Source of the DNA: Akanthomyces muscarius
Lineage: Eukaryota; Ascomycota; Sordariomycetes; Hypocreales; Cordycipitaceae
DNA: 64,000 bases
NCBI RefSeq assembly: GCF_028009165.1
Contig: NC_079245.1
Span: forward strand, 1,922,001 to 1,986,000
Reading direction: 5' to 3'
The position numbers were made by a program, and so were the translations under genes. Of the stretch, positions 33,737 to 43,498 are shown one piece after another (within the stretch, counting starts at the first letter, position 1; each line of letters begins with the position of its first letter). The notes beneath the pieces were generated by a model. It was not told where the DNA came from. It searched no databases and saw only the letters and a list, made by a program, of their open reading frames with translations.

Positions 33737-34265
33737 TTATGCGCCTTGACATCCGTAGACCGGTATGAGCTGATTACCAAACAGCCTCATGCGCCCCTTT
33801 TCACGGTTCATCGAGCCCTTCAAAGGACGCCGTTCCCTTGAGGATACCCGAATCTGGAATGATATCGTCGACTTGAGAAGCACACCGGCCACAGTCCAAT
33901 TGACCGTCGGCGGCGGAGGCAGCGTCCAGGATACCTCGTGCGATACAGACTCCTTCAACGGTAGCAAGAAGCCGTAGTTTGTATTCCCCTCCAGCAATGA
34001 CTGATGTGCACGGCTGCCTGGCTCCAGCTGCGGCGTGAACAGGCTGGCTACTTCCTGCACAAGCAGACACTTGTCAATCTCGGGAATGTACGTGTTCATC
34101 GGCTCGTCAAGAGCCAAAGTACCTTAGTCCACCAGCTGCAGCGCCGCGATATTGGTGAAGAGCTTTCCGGCTGAATAGAGAGAGATGGTGCAGTCTGGGT
34201 CCCGTGGTGTCTGGCTGTCCAGGAACTGGCGTCCCGCGGCATGTCGATACAGAAAGTTCCCCGCA
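33737..34265 (-). pseudogene. Degenerate beta-lactamase-related serine hydrolase
   Basis: Fragments of a class C beta-lactamase-like (PF00144-type) fungal hydrolase can be read on the minus strand. The first block, DCTISLYSAGKLFTNIAALQ, keeps the SxxK motif (SAGK). A TAA stop follows in the same frame, then GTLALDEPMNTYIPEID. The frame then jumps over a large missing part to SLFTPQLEPGSRAHQSLLEG and TVNWTVAGVLL. A second frame carries ILKGTASFEGL, and the first frame resumes with MNREKGRMRLFGNQLIP. One internal stop, at least two frame changes and an internal deletion make it non-functional. The catalytic Tyr region lies in the missing part. Confidence 0.7.
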
Positions 34266-35031
34266 GCGAATTACCCCATCAGCACACTTTCTTTTTCTTG
34301 CTTGTGTCCTATCTGCGCTTCCGCGAGATCATTAGTTATCGCGCCTAATCTCACCGTCGCTGTCAATGACCAATGGCGAAAGCTTTTAGCAACACCCCGT
34401 TGGCGGGGCTTGTCACATAGGCGAGCTCTGATTTGAATTGTTCCATTGCGACGCGGCCTTGAATTGCGCTGGATATAAGAAAGACTTGATGACTTCAAAA
34501 GAAGTGTTTATTGCTATTCTAGTGGAGATAAAGGAGTGCAAAGGTGCGAGAGATCATCCTCACTGGTGCGCCACTGGTCGGATGGCCCAGTTAGTGCAGG
34601 TAGGCGTTCAACTGTCAGCCACGACACGAAGCCCTGTATATGTTGAATTTCTGAATCAAAGAGAAGGCCAGTATAATTTTTTATCTAATCGTTCGTATAT
34701 CTGAACGAGTAGAAAATAGGAGAATTGCTTCCAAGACATGACCCTTTTGTCACGATAACCTTACTTGCATAGCTTTCATCTCTAGCTAGTAACCTATGAC
34801 TGGAAGCTAGTACCGGTCAGATCCAGAAAGCCGAAATCTGGTTATTGCATCATAGTTGAATGAGAAATATACGCTCTATATTATTGGTACAAGACTCTTA
34901 ACAGCCCTGGTTCGTGGCACACAACCGAGTCTGCGCCAGTCGGCATAAGGAACAATTTGAACTGCAAAATTTGGTACCATGTCCATGATGATAAATTTTG
35001 ATTTTACACTAGAATATACATTTTTTATTAT
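34266..35031. other. Intergenic, 3' flank of acid protease
   Basis: AT-rich, about 0.77 kb. No supported gene. Confidence 0.45.
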
Positions 35032-36267
35032 TTAAGCACCCTCAGCCCAGCCAAGCTGGTTGTTGCCGTCATCGTAGACAACGAAGCCAGACTTCATGGC
35101 AACGTCACCAAAGATGGCCAGGGCACCATCAATACCACCGAGACCACCGATGCAGCTGCCCTGCTCAGAAGCAAAGTTGATGTTGTCGCTGTGGATGGTG
35201 ATGCGGCCCGAGCCGACACCGAATGAAAAGGTAGGGAGACTGGTGTTGCAGTCAAAGACCCAGAGGTACTGGCCTTCAGCAACCTGCTGCTTCTGAGCGC
35301 CGTCAACGTTGCTCCAGTAGTCGGAAGCGACGTCGGTAGGGAGGTAGACAATGGAGGTACCAGTGTCGGCGGTACCAGTGATGACACGGTCGTTGAGCTC
35401 AGCGTCAGCGACGGCGTAGCCGGTAGCATTGAACAGACGGTGGCCGAGAGCGTCAGTGAACGCAGGGGTGTACGAGATGTCGCCAGTGTACTGGGACTGG
35501 TCGATGTAACCAAAGTTGTAGGAGCCCACCTCCTGGTGCTTCAGGCGAGCGGTGAAGAGCGGCTGGGCCAGTCTGCTCTTGATGTTGGAGAACCATGTCT
35601 TCTGCTGCGTGGGCTTGACAGTGTTACCCTTGTCGTAGGCCAGGCCGAGCAGGCCAGAGCTGTCAGAGTCATTGGTGAACTGGGAAGAGACATCCGTGGC
35701 AGACTCAACAGCCTGGTTGTTGACGCTGGCGGTGCCAATCTTGACGACGTCTTGGTAGACAACGCCCTTGCTGTTGCTCTTGTCGCCGTAACCGATGGCC
35801 CACTTGAAGCCCTGCAGGAGCTTGGAAGAGCTCGACTTGGCGGGCTTGTACAGGGTCTGGCCGTTGGTCTCCGATGTCTGTGTGTCGGTGCTGAACACCC
35901 ACAGGTCGCTGGAGCCAGTGTCGAAGTCGAGCATCAGCTTCTGGGGAGGGGTGCCGATGCTGACCTCGCAGAGGTAAGAGGTATCAACACCGTCTTGGCC
36001 GTGGGGGTTGGCGCCGACAGTGGTGTTCTCGTCACGCTGGCCGAGGAGAATAGCCTCGCGGCGGGCGAGAAGGTCGGCCTCGATCTTCTCAATGGTCTCC
36101 GGGGTGGCAAACTTGCGGAGCGCGTAGTGCGCATCGGCAATAGGGTTTCGCTGAATTGGGTTCTTGTGCGCGGGGATGCTGAACTTGAGGCCAGTGCCCT
36201 CACTGGGAGCGGCGGCGGCAGTGCCAGCGGCGGCGGCCAGAGCAACGAAAGTACCAGCGGTCTTCAT
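35032..36267 (-). CDS. Secreted pepsin-like aspartic protease (aspergillopepsin/penicillopepsin type)
   Basis: Extracellular acid endoprotease, single exon, 411 residues. A signal peptide (MKTAGTFVALAAAAGTAAAA) is followed by a propeptide with KFSIPAHKNPIQRNP and a mature enzyme from about residue 85-95. The two catalytic aspartates are Asp116 in DFDTGSSDLW and Asp301 in ADTGTS; the flap tyrosine is in AIGYGD (Tyr160). A late cysteine pair (CNTSLPTFSF and GSCIGGL) matches the usual disulfide, and the end GLVVYDDGNNQ-type motif is present as GFVVYDDGNNQLGWAEGA. Codon use is strongly biased, as in highly expressed secreted enzymes. The promoter carries four PacC-type hexamers, so pH regulation is likely. 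The mature N terminus (GANPHGQDGVDTSYLCEV) is unlike the common SSYDDEYITPV start, so specificity may differ. Confidence 0.95.
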   Translation of the reverse strand: MKTAGTFVALAAAAGTAAAAPSEGTGLKFSIPAHKNPIQRNPIADAHYALRKFATPETIEKIEADLLARREAILLGQRDENTTVGANPHGQDGVDTSYLCEVSIGTPPQKLMLDFDTGSSDLWVFSTDTQTSETNGQTLYKPAKSSSSKLLQGFKWAIGYGDKSNSKGVVYQDVVKIGTASVNNQAVESATDVSSQFTNDSDSSGLLGLAYDKGNTVKPTQQKTWFSNIKSRLAQPLFTARLKHQEVGSYNFGYIDQSQYTGDISYTPAFTDALGHRLFNATGYAVADAELNDRVITGTADTGTSIVYLPTDVASDYWSNVDGAQKQQVAEGQYLWVFDCNTSLPTFSFGVGSGRITIHSDNINFASEQGSCIGGLGGIDGALAIFGDVAMKSGFVVYDDGNNQLGWAEGA

Positions 36268-38509
36268 GATGAAGGTGGAGGAGTATTGAGAAGAAAAGAG
36301 GAAGGGTGAGTAGGAGCGATGCCAAGATGCCTAGATTGCCAAGAGGCGGGAGATCTCAAGCTATTTGTAGTGACCAAGAGAGGCGCTTCTTGGCATCTTG
36401 GCTCAAGTTCCTGGCATAGATGGCATCACAGAGGCCGAGTCATTTGGTCCCAGCGTACACTGCTGCCCTGTAATACGCCTCAACGGCCGAGTGCCTAGCC
36501 TATCACGGCAGTTGGCGATCATTTGGGTAGGTCAAAAGAGAGATCTGCAAGGTGGATATCGTAGCACCGCCGCACCGGTCGCAACCCGGAAGACCAATGG
36601 GCAGCCTTGATCTGGAAGGTCGGGCGCTGCATCATGAGATTTCTCAGCAGGAATCCGTCACAAGAATCCAGCTCTTTCCTCCAAGTGGACCCCTCTGATG
36701 ATGCTGAGGAGGAGTTTCGGCGTATTCGATAAGCGGCTCGGCGGGTGCTTACGGGCCAACTCAGTGTTCTCTCGCGCAGTACGGGCGGCGGAGTAGACAA
36801 AGAGAAGGTGGCACGGCCAGGAGAAGCTCTTGGTGGAATCCCCCACAAGTGTTGGTGCGTTGCCGTAGCCCGAACCAGTAGGAGGTTCGGTCGTTGTAAA
36901 TAAGCTACTCCGTCGGCTGTTTCGTGAGTGGCTGGCCAGACGCTAGGGCACAAAAACAGCTGCCAGTTTAGGAAGTAGCCTGATGAAGCTTTCAAGTTTC
37001 GCTGAGGAGTTGTCAGGCAAACAATGCTTGCAAGGTACCGGCAATTGTCAACGCAGTTGAGAACCGACGACTCACGAGCATGGTCATGTAAGACTGGTTG
37101 GATTGCGCAACATCGCAGCATTCTGTACTTCGTCGAGAGTTGTGGATTGGCACATGGGCACGATGGGGTAACTAGGCGGTTGGCATGCCAAGGACCGACT
37201 GCACAGTCCATCTATGCATTGACCGAGTCGCTCATGATCGTCGCAGCTGCATAAATTCGCCTTCCCTGCCGACCGCCCGAGAGATGGTAGTCTATTGGCT
37301 CGGCATAAGGCTGCTGCACCGAACGAAACCTGGCGTAGCAATTGGAAGGCTACTTGCAGCTGGGCTTTATTATCGAATCGCGTAGCACTGACTTGCGGGC
37401 GTTATGACGAGGCGAGACCAGATGAGGTTGTGCTGTCGATGTGACTCTCCAGGCTAATTTATCGGCCATAGATGGCCAGCGCCGATCTGCTCTCAACAAA
37501 GGTTAATGCCATGCTCAGGATTGCCATCAAGCCAACCAAGCGAGCAGCTCGCGTTTTTTCTTTACATAATGTCTCGTTGTCCCCGGTCAATAAAATGGTG
37601 TTCGTGATCCCGTGCAAGAGCCGTGCAATTCTTTTGGTTTCTTGAACCAGAATTCAGCTCCATGTCTCTTATCAGGGGGCGCCACCCACATCATACGTAA
37701 CTAGCGGCAGTCCGTCATCGCACGTTCTCCTTTGTCCATCCAGGCCCTCGACAATGCGCTTCCCGCGTGCCTTTATTATGTTTACCAGGGCTCCCATGCT
37801 CGCAAGTGCTATGATTCCTTCAGCAATGGCTAGAGTTGTGGTTGTCTCAGCTGGCAAAATAAGACACGGGCCGCCACTCAACTTGGCAGAGGTGCAGAAG
37901 TCATGATGGCGTACCCCTTTTACGATCGGCGAGATGCGGGGTGGCGTTGACCGGGCTGTTCTACCCCTCATGGGCGGAAGCTCTGCTCCCTTACTGGTAC
38001 ACGATGGCAGAGACCCTTGCTTTTGATGAGATTCAGTCTGTTGCTGTCTCGGATCTGGTGTATCAATCTTCAGTTCGTCACCTCTCGTGGCGTTTTCTCC
38101 AAGCTAGCTGAGTTTTTCATATCAGATCTAGTGAGTGTTTTCCCAAATTGGCGGGTGTCTCGCAGGGTTCCGGCAGGAGCTACTAGGGTAGCATGCTGTG
38201 ATTATGTGATGCCAGTAATACAAACATCTTATACCCCAACCAGGACCCTTTGTCGTTGTACAATGATTTCACCCTCTCGTAGATCTGCCTCTATCCGGCC
38301 TGCCTAGGCACTTTGGTGACGAATCAAATCTTCCGGCTAGTGCCACACAGCTCGCTATGCGCCCAAGGTGCAGCCGGGCGACCGCGTGCGTTGTCAGAGT
38401 CACATCCGTGCCTTCCTTGATTTCGCGGTCAGTATCTGTACATATGTATCGATTGCCCGCGGCATTCCATCACCAAGCTACACCTCAACAACCCCGAACG
38501 AACAAGAAA
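36268..38509. other. Gene-poor interval of about 2.2 kb
   Basis: Protease promoter at the left, FAD oxidoreductase promoter at the right. Long but unsupported open frames on the minus strand (36519-37211, 230 codons; 37672-37971, 99 codons) have no recognisable domain. No transposon ends were seen. Confidence 0.45.
36321..36402. promoter_or_regulatory. Four PacC-type sites in an 11-bp inverted repeat
   Basis: GCCAAG occurs at 36321-36326 and 36338-36343, and its complement CTTGGC at 36389-36394 and 36397-36402. These lie 54-135 nt upstream of the acid protease start. The outer arms GCCAAGATGCC (36321-36331) and GGCATCTTGGC (36392-36402) are a perfect 11-bp inverted repeat. PacC binds GCCARG and controls fungal acid and alkaline proteases; binding here is inferred. 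Confidence 0.55.
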
Positions 38510-39949
38510 ATGGCTGAACTCTTCGTTTCACTCGGCGCCAAGGACGTGCGCCTGGTCGCGCCGGCCGACGCGAGCTTTAGCGAGCTGTGCAACAGCTACA
38601 CTGGCGTCAAGGAGAGCGCCAACCCCAGCGTCGTGGCCGTGCCCGACTCGGCTGAACAGGTGCAGACCATTGTGCAGGAGTGCATCGCGACGGGCAAGCA
38701 AATAGCCGTCCGCGGCGGCGGCCACGACATGTACAAGCGCTACACCAAGCCCGGCGCCGTTCTCATTGACCTGCGGTCGCTCAAAAACGTCGCGGTCGCG
38801 GCGGACAAGAAAACAGCCACGGTCGGCGCAGGCCTCACCAGCGAGCAGCTCCTGGCCGAGCTGGAGCCGCAGGGTCTCCAGGCCGTCACTGGCACTGGCG
38901 CCACGGTCGGCTTCGCTGGATGGAGCATGGGTGGTGGCTACGGCCCGCTAGACTCGCAGTATGGTATCGGCGCCCACCAAATTGTCGGCGCAAAGGTTGT
39001 CAATGGCGAAGGGAAGCTCATTCAGGCGGACGATCGCCTGCTAAAAGCGATTCGTGGTGGTGCTGGTTTCTTTGGCATTGTTGTCGAATTGACCGTAAAA
39101 GTTTACCCGCTGGATGGCGTAAGTACTGGATTCAGGCGGCACGGGCGCCAGGTTGACGCCAGTATACGGTCACTAATGTGCTCCTTATAGATTCAATCGG
39201 GAGTTTTCCTTTTCGAATCATCAGACCTCGAGAAGACTGTCACAACCGTCTTGACAGCATACAACGAATTAGCCAAAGATGGTCTGCCCAGCAACCTCTG
39301 CGTGCTACCCATCATCATGCCTTTCCCGAATGCTGGTGTAGTATTCGCGTTATCTTACATCTGGAACGGCCCGGCCTCTGATGAGTCACGCGCATGGGCA
39401 GACAAGATTGGTGCCTTTGCTCCTCGCCTGCCCGGGCCGCCCATTCAGACGACGACCATGCTAAACATTCTGCGCAACCTTACCAAGATGATTCGACAAC
39501 ACATCCGCGGCAACTGCCACAGCGCCTCTATCACGCAACTCTCCTCGCAGGCCATCTCTGTCTTGGCTGCGCAGGCGGCCAAGATTCCTGCTGCAGGTAA
39601 CGGTGGCTTCTCACTGCACATCGTGCGGGCAGACAGCCCGACGTGTGCCAGTGCTGCGCCCGCTTCAGTCATACCCTATGGCACCCCGCACGTCTCTATT
39701 GACATTTTGGGTATAGTGGACATTGCTGGATCGGACGAAGTCGAGCAAGCAATGGTGAGCTGGGCCCAGGAAGCCAGAAATGAGCTGGCCAAGGTCGATG
39801 CTGCCGCAAAGTTTACATATCTGCCTTTTACTCATCCCGAACATCTCAGCCTCGAGGGTATCTATGGCGATAACTTGGAACTTATGCGCCAAATCAAGAA
39901 GGAGCAAGATCCGAACAATATTTTCAACAATGGCCTAGTCCGCCTGTAA
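38510..39949 (+). CDS. BBE-type FAD-linked oxidoreductase
   Basis: Flavoenzyme of the berberine bridge enzyme/FAD-binding 4 family, which oxidises sugars, alcohols or secondary metabolites with O2. Exons are 38510-39118 and 39191-39949, giving 455 residues. The FAD domain reads VAVPDSAEQVQTIVQECIATG, then RGGGHDMYKR with the His (about residue 70) that links covalently to FAD. Next come VGAGLTSEQLLAEL and GTGATVGFAGWSMGGGYG. Gly (about residue 128) stands where bicovalent members have Cys, so a single covalent link is expected. The C-terminal BBE motif is present as YGDNLELMRQIKKEQDPNNIFNNG. No signal peptide is seen, unlike many secreted homologues; a frame open upstream to 38357 does not add a credible one. 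It could serve in secondary metabolism, but no cluster partners are nearby. Its substrate is unknown. Confidence 0.92.
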
Positions 39950-40541
39950 AGTTTACAGGATCCATCATTACAATAAACTCCACTGTCAGATTACAGTGCG
40001 TTGGAGCAGATCTTCTAGCACAATATAAGACGCTATGGACAAGGTTGTGCTGAAAGATCCCGAGTTCTTGTGGCACATTCGTGGCATTCCTGTTTTGACA
40101 TTGACTGCATTGCCCTCTGTAAGCCAGCGTCCCTCTTTTGGGGGCATCATTATTTGCGTAGCTTGCTATATGCTTTGTTAAGTACACACAATGCAATATA
40201 ACAAGTGCAGGTAGTATTGCCATGGAATAGGCCGTTCCAGACCCTTGCCGACCGTTGAGCTGCCCGCATCGTGAACCATTCGATATACCCCGCAGGCGTA
40301 GGGCTTGCATTAGCGGTCTGCACAGGATCCTTTGCAACTTAATTTTGTAGCCCAGCATGGGAATATAGATTGATATGTATGCAATTATCGTAAGACAAAA
40401 ATAGCTGAACTAAACAATACGTAATCGACATGGTCAACGGCGGACAGATTCCCCGCGCTATAACTCGTCCAGTCAATAGAACCATTGATGTCAAGGCGAT
40501 AAAGCGATTGAAATGTCTCCGAATCTTGGAGGACATTTTTT
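39950..40541. other. Intergenic between convergent genes
   Basis: 592 nt between the stops of the FAD oxidoreductase and the triple-repeat protein. No supported gene. Confidence 0.5.
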
Positions 40542-41140
40542 TCAAGGCTCAAACACATACGCGGCGACGCCCTCGTAGGTGTAGCCCAGCTTTCGGACCG
40601 CATTCTCCATCTCCGCAGCGTTGACAGTGTAGAAATGATCGCGCTGCCCACCGCTGTAGGCACGGTAGAACGCGACGGTGTCGCCTCTGCTGTCCGCCTT
40701 GTAGACGAAGCCGGTGATGCCCTCGTCCTGGTACCCGAGGTGCTGGACGGCGTTGTCGCGCTCGGCGGCCGACGTGGTGTAGAAGTGGTCCGACGCGCCG
40801 GGGGACCAGGTGCGGTACAGGGGCACGCTCTGCTCTACCTGGCGGGAGTAGATGCGCGCCGCGACGCCCTCGGCCGTGTAGCCTAGGTTGGTGACGGCAT
40901 TGTTGTACTCATTGTAGTCGGTGGTGTAAAAGTGATCACGCGCGGTGCCGCTGTATGCGCGCCAGAGCTCGGTGATGAGCTTGGCTTGTGCCTCCTGAGG
41001 CCATTGTCAGTATTCGATGATGTAGTTTCTCATAGTTTTGCTAGTCATTGGAGAGATGGGAAGTGTATTGTTCATACAGCTGTGGCTGGGGCCGCAGAGG
41101 CAGCGGCGCAAAGTGTGGCAAGAACAGTGAAGAAGCGCAT
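40542..41140 (-). CDS. Small secreted protein with three DUF5648-like repeats
   Basis: Predicted secreted protein of 171 residues. Exon 1 (41140-41078) is little more than the signal peptide, MRFFTVLATLCAAASAAPATA; exon 2 is 40994-40542. The mature part is three repeats of about 45 residues. Each has a Trp/Tyr-Arg-x-(Tyr/Trp)-Ser start, DHFYTT or DHFYTV, an acidic/Asn stretch with NAV, LGY, and an EGV/EGI-type close (for example WRAYSGTARDHFYTTDYNEY and LGYTAEGVAARIY). This matches the DUF5648 repeat found in secreted fungal and bacterial proteins, often next to peptidoglycan or glycan hydrolase domains; here the repeats stand alone. No catalytic domain is present, so binding, or a role as a small secreted effector-like or antimicrobial accessory protein, is an inference. 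The mature protein has no cysteines. Confidence 0.88.
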
Positions 41141-42545
41141 CTTGGCTCTTATTGTGATTTCGAAACTTAAAAAATCTTGGGGGATATAATCAGACTCTTT
41201 CTCGGGGGTATAGAGGAAATGGTCATCATTTATATGCTCAGTGGCTTGGTCTCGGGAAATACCCTCCCTCAGCTACTACGTTACACAGCATCTCTCTCCG
41301 GCAGTTCTTGTTCGTTAAAGATCTTTCCTAATCCTCATTACGGCTGACCTGTTGCCCGTTAGAACTGAGAGTATTGCATGCAGCTGACGACGGCTGAGTA
41401 CATGGAACCTGGTCCAGACTTCTTGGGAAGCAGTGCCACCCTGCATTGCATCGTGCAGATTCTTCGGCCAGTCGGACTTCAGCTTCACGTAGTATCACCT
41501 GAAATCCCCTCACAGAAGTGGAGAAGCTGCGGTCACTCTTGGCAATTGCTTTGAATGGCACTTTCGACTTTCCATAGACGATATAATTAATAATGCATTG
41601 CTGTTCCTCGCACGCTGTATCACGTGCAGCCATACTATGCGGGAGAAAGAGATCAAGTGTGTCAACTAGATTATCAGCCAGATACACTCTATCTCGTTCG
41701 GTTATCGATATGTGGTCAAACAGAATCATATATCATTATTGCGCTGGTCAGAAGCGTAATGTCTATATGACAACATTCCGTCGAGCACCAGCCTGGCATC
41801 TTGTAGCTTGACACTGACAACAAGCAAAAGGCAGAAGGCACGACGCAATGCGCAGGTCATTATCTTTACTTTACCACTTTACTGAAAATATGACCAGCTG
41901 TTTATACCAAGTAAGTTTGCTGTACAAAAAAAAGCAAGTTGAAGGGATCCGAGGTCAGCAACACCGGTCCCATTTACTTACCGTAGCCACATTATTATGT
42001 ACGCAATTAGGTACTGCAAATTGCCAACGAGGAACTCACATTGACAAAAACAAAGGAAAAATTCGCCTTCAGTTCTCTTGTATCCTACAGTAATTAGACT
42101 AGGCTCCTTTTCAACGAAAGCTGTGACTTCTACTGTTGCGCCTTCGCCCGTTTGCTGACGTCGCATCACCTCTACGACCTGTCACTAACTTGTAGGTCCG
42201 CCACTATTTTCTAATCAACAGTTGCATTGACACGATCGACTGCGGCATCTAATAAACTAGCAGCACGCAAGTTGGCCAAGACAGCGAATTCTGAAAATTT
42301 GTTTATTTATTTCTCTTCCCCCGTTTTCCCCTTTCCGAGGTCGGCGATTGCCTGATCTAGTAGTACCCAGCACAGTTCCACGCTGCGCCGCCACCCCGAA
42401 AGATGCGCGTGCCGTAAAAACAATCTGTCCATTTCCCGAGATCAACAGCAAAATCGTAGAGTCGCAATTTCTTCCTGGGTCTATCAGCCTTCTCTTTCAC
42501 CCCCCTTATCTACTCATTCTCTGTCGACCACCATATAACCCAGAC
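41141..42545. other. Gene-poor interval of about 1.4 kb
   Basis: Promoters of the flanking divergent genes; the stretch from 42300 to 42545 may be the leader of the thioesterase gene. No supported gene or RNA. Confidence 0.45.
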
Positions 42546-43279
42546 ATGGAGAAGCTACCGAGAACGTCGCATTCCAAGCCTCTAAAGGCGACGCAATATT
42601 TCTCCCCATATACGCGCAGCGGTGCGCCCGGAGTACCAATTTCCACCGAAGTTGCCGACCCTTATGCTCCGTTGCGCAAAAAGGCACTGGAGACGCTCGA
42701 GGCCATGGGATTCGACCCCGTCACCATGGTTGAGCGTGGAGTCACCTGGGCGGAAGATCAGGATCCTTTTGGGCACGTCATGCACTCTCAGTACCAGCAC
42801 TACTTTGGTATTTGCTGGCAGAGAATCATGGAATTTTACGGCGCCTATCTCACCGAGCAAGAGTACCGCGACATGCTGAGTGGGAAGGGCGTTATCCCGG
42901 TTCTTGGCGGATACGAGATTCGCTTCAAGAGACAAGTGAAGCATCCCGATACAGTAAGTTTGATCTTATCCTCGCTTCCAAATTACCTCAACTAACATTT
43001 ACTTAGCTCATTGTTGCTAGTCGCCAGCTTGGAATTGAGCCCAACCGGGCTTACGCCCACACAGCCATTTTTTCGCTGCAGCAGCAGGCCATTGTCGCTG
43101 AGACAAAGGGCCATGTCACATACATTGACGCCAAAACCGGTCGCCCGACCGACATTACCAAGTACAGTGACGGTTGGCGCAGCTTCTACAAAGGCATGGC
43201 CGAGAAGGTTAACATTACGAGCGCCCTTGTTGAAAGGTGGGAAGCCGATCACCCCGCTAAGCGTAGCTCAAAGATGTAG
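42546..43279 (+). CDS. Hotdog-fold acyl-CoA thioesterase-like protein (4HBT superfamily)
   Basis: 226 residues in two exons, 42546-42953 and 43007-43279. The 4-hydroxybenzoyl-CoA-thioesterase-like fold is shown by TWAEDQDPFGHVMHSQYQHYF, matching the D-x-x-GHV-x-x-x-x-Y motif of this family, then the long helix WQRIMEFYGAYL and the strand YEIRFKRQVKHPDT. The second exon adds LIVASRQLGIEPNRAYAHTAIFSL and a basic, SKM-like end (AKRSSKM). An in-frame ATG at 42348 would add 66 residues without a clear targeting signal, so the inner start is preferred, but a mitochondrial extension is not excluded. The physiological acyl-CoA is unknown. Confidence 0.88.
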
Positions 43280-43498
43280 GCTGTAGATGTAGGCTGTCTA
43301 GATGTCCTCGTTGCAAATGAGACAGTGGAAAGAGATGTGAAAAGATAGATGCAATATGTGCTTTATATAGCTACTGAATAGAGTTCTTATGCAGATTGCC
43401 GAGCAACCTACTAAGCACCGGAGCACCGCGGTCGAGACGAGGCCGCAGTTGCTGGCATCGTGGCCGTCGCGAGCTCACGGATAGGCTCCGCTTTATGA
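43280..43498. other. Short spacer between convergent genes
   Basis: 219 nt between the thioesterase and mucin-like stop codons. Nothing further seen. Confidence 0.5.

Noticed and set aside
35440..36309. 289-codon + strand frame opposite the pepsin-like protease
   Set aside because: Antisense of a strongly codon-biased exon, low-complexity Val/Gly/Leu composition.
37672..37971. 99-codon minus-strand frame
   Set aside because: Some protein-like stretch (LAIAEGIIALASMGALVNII) but no recognised family, no partner exon found.
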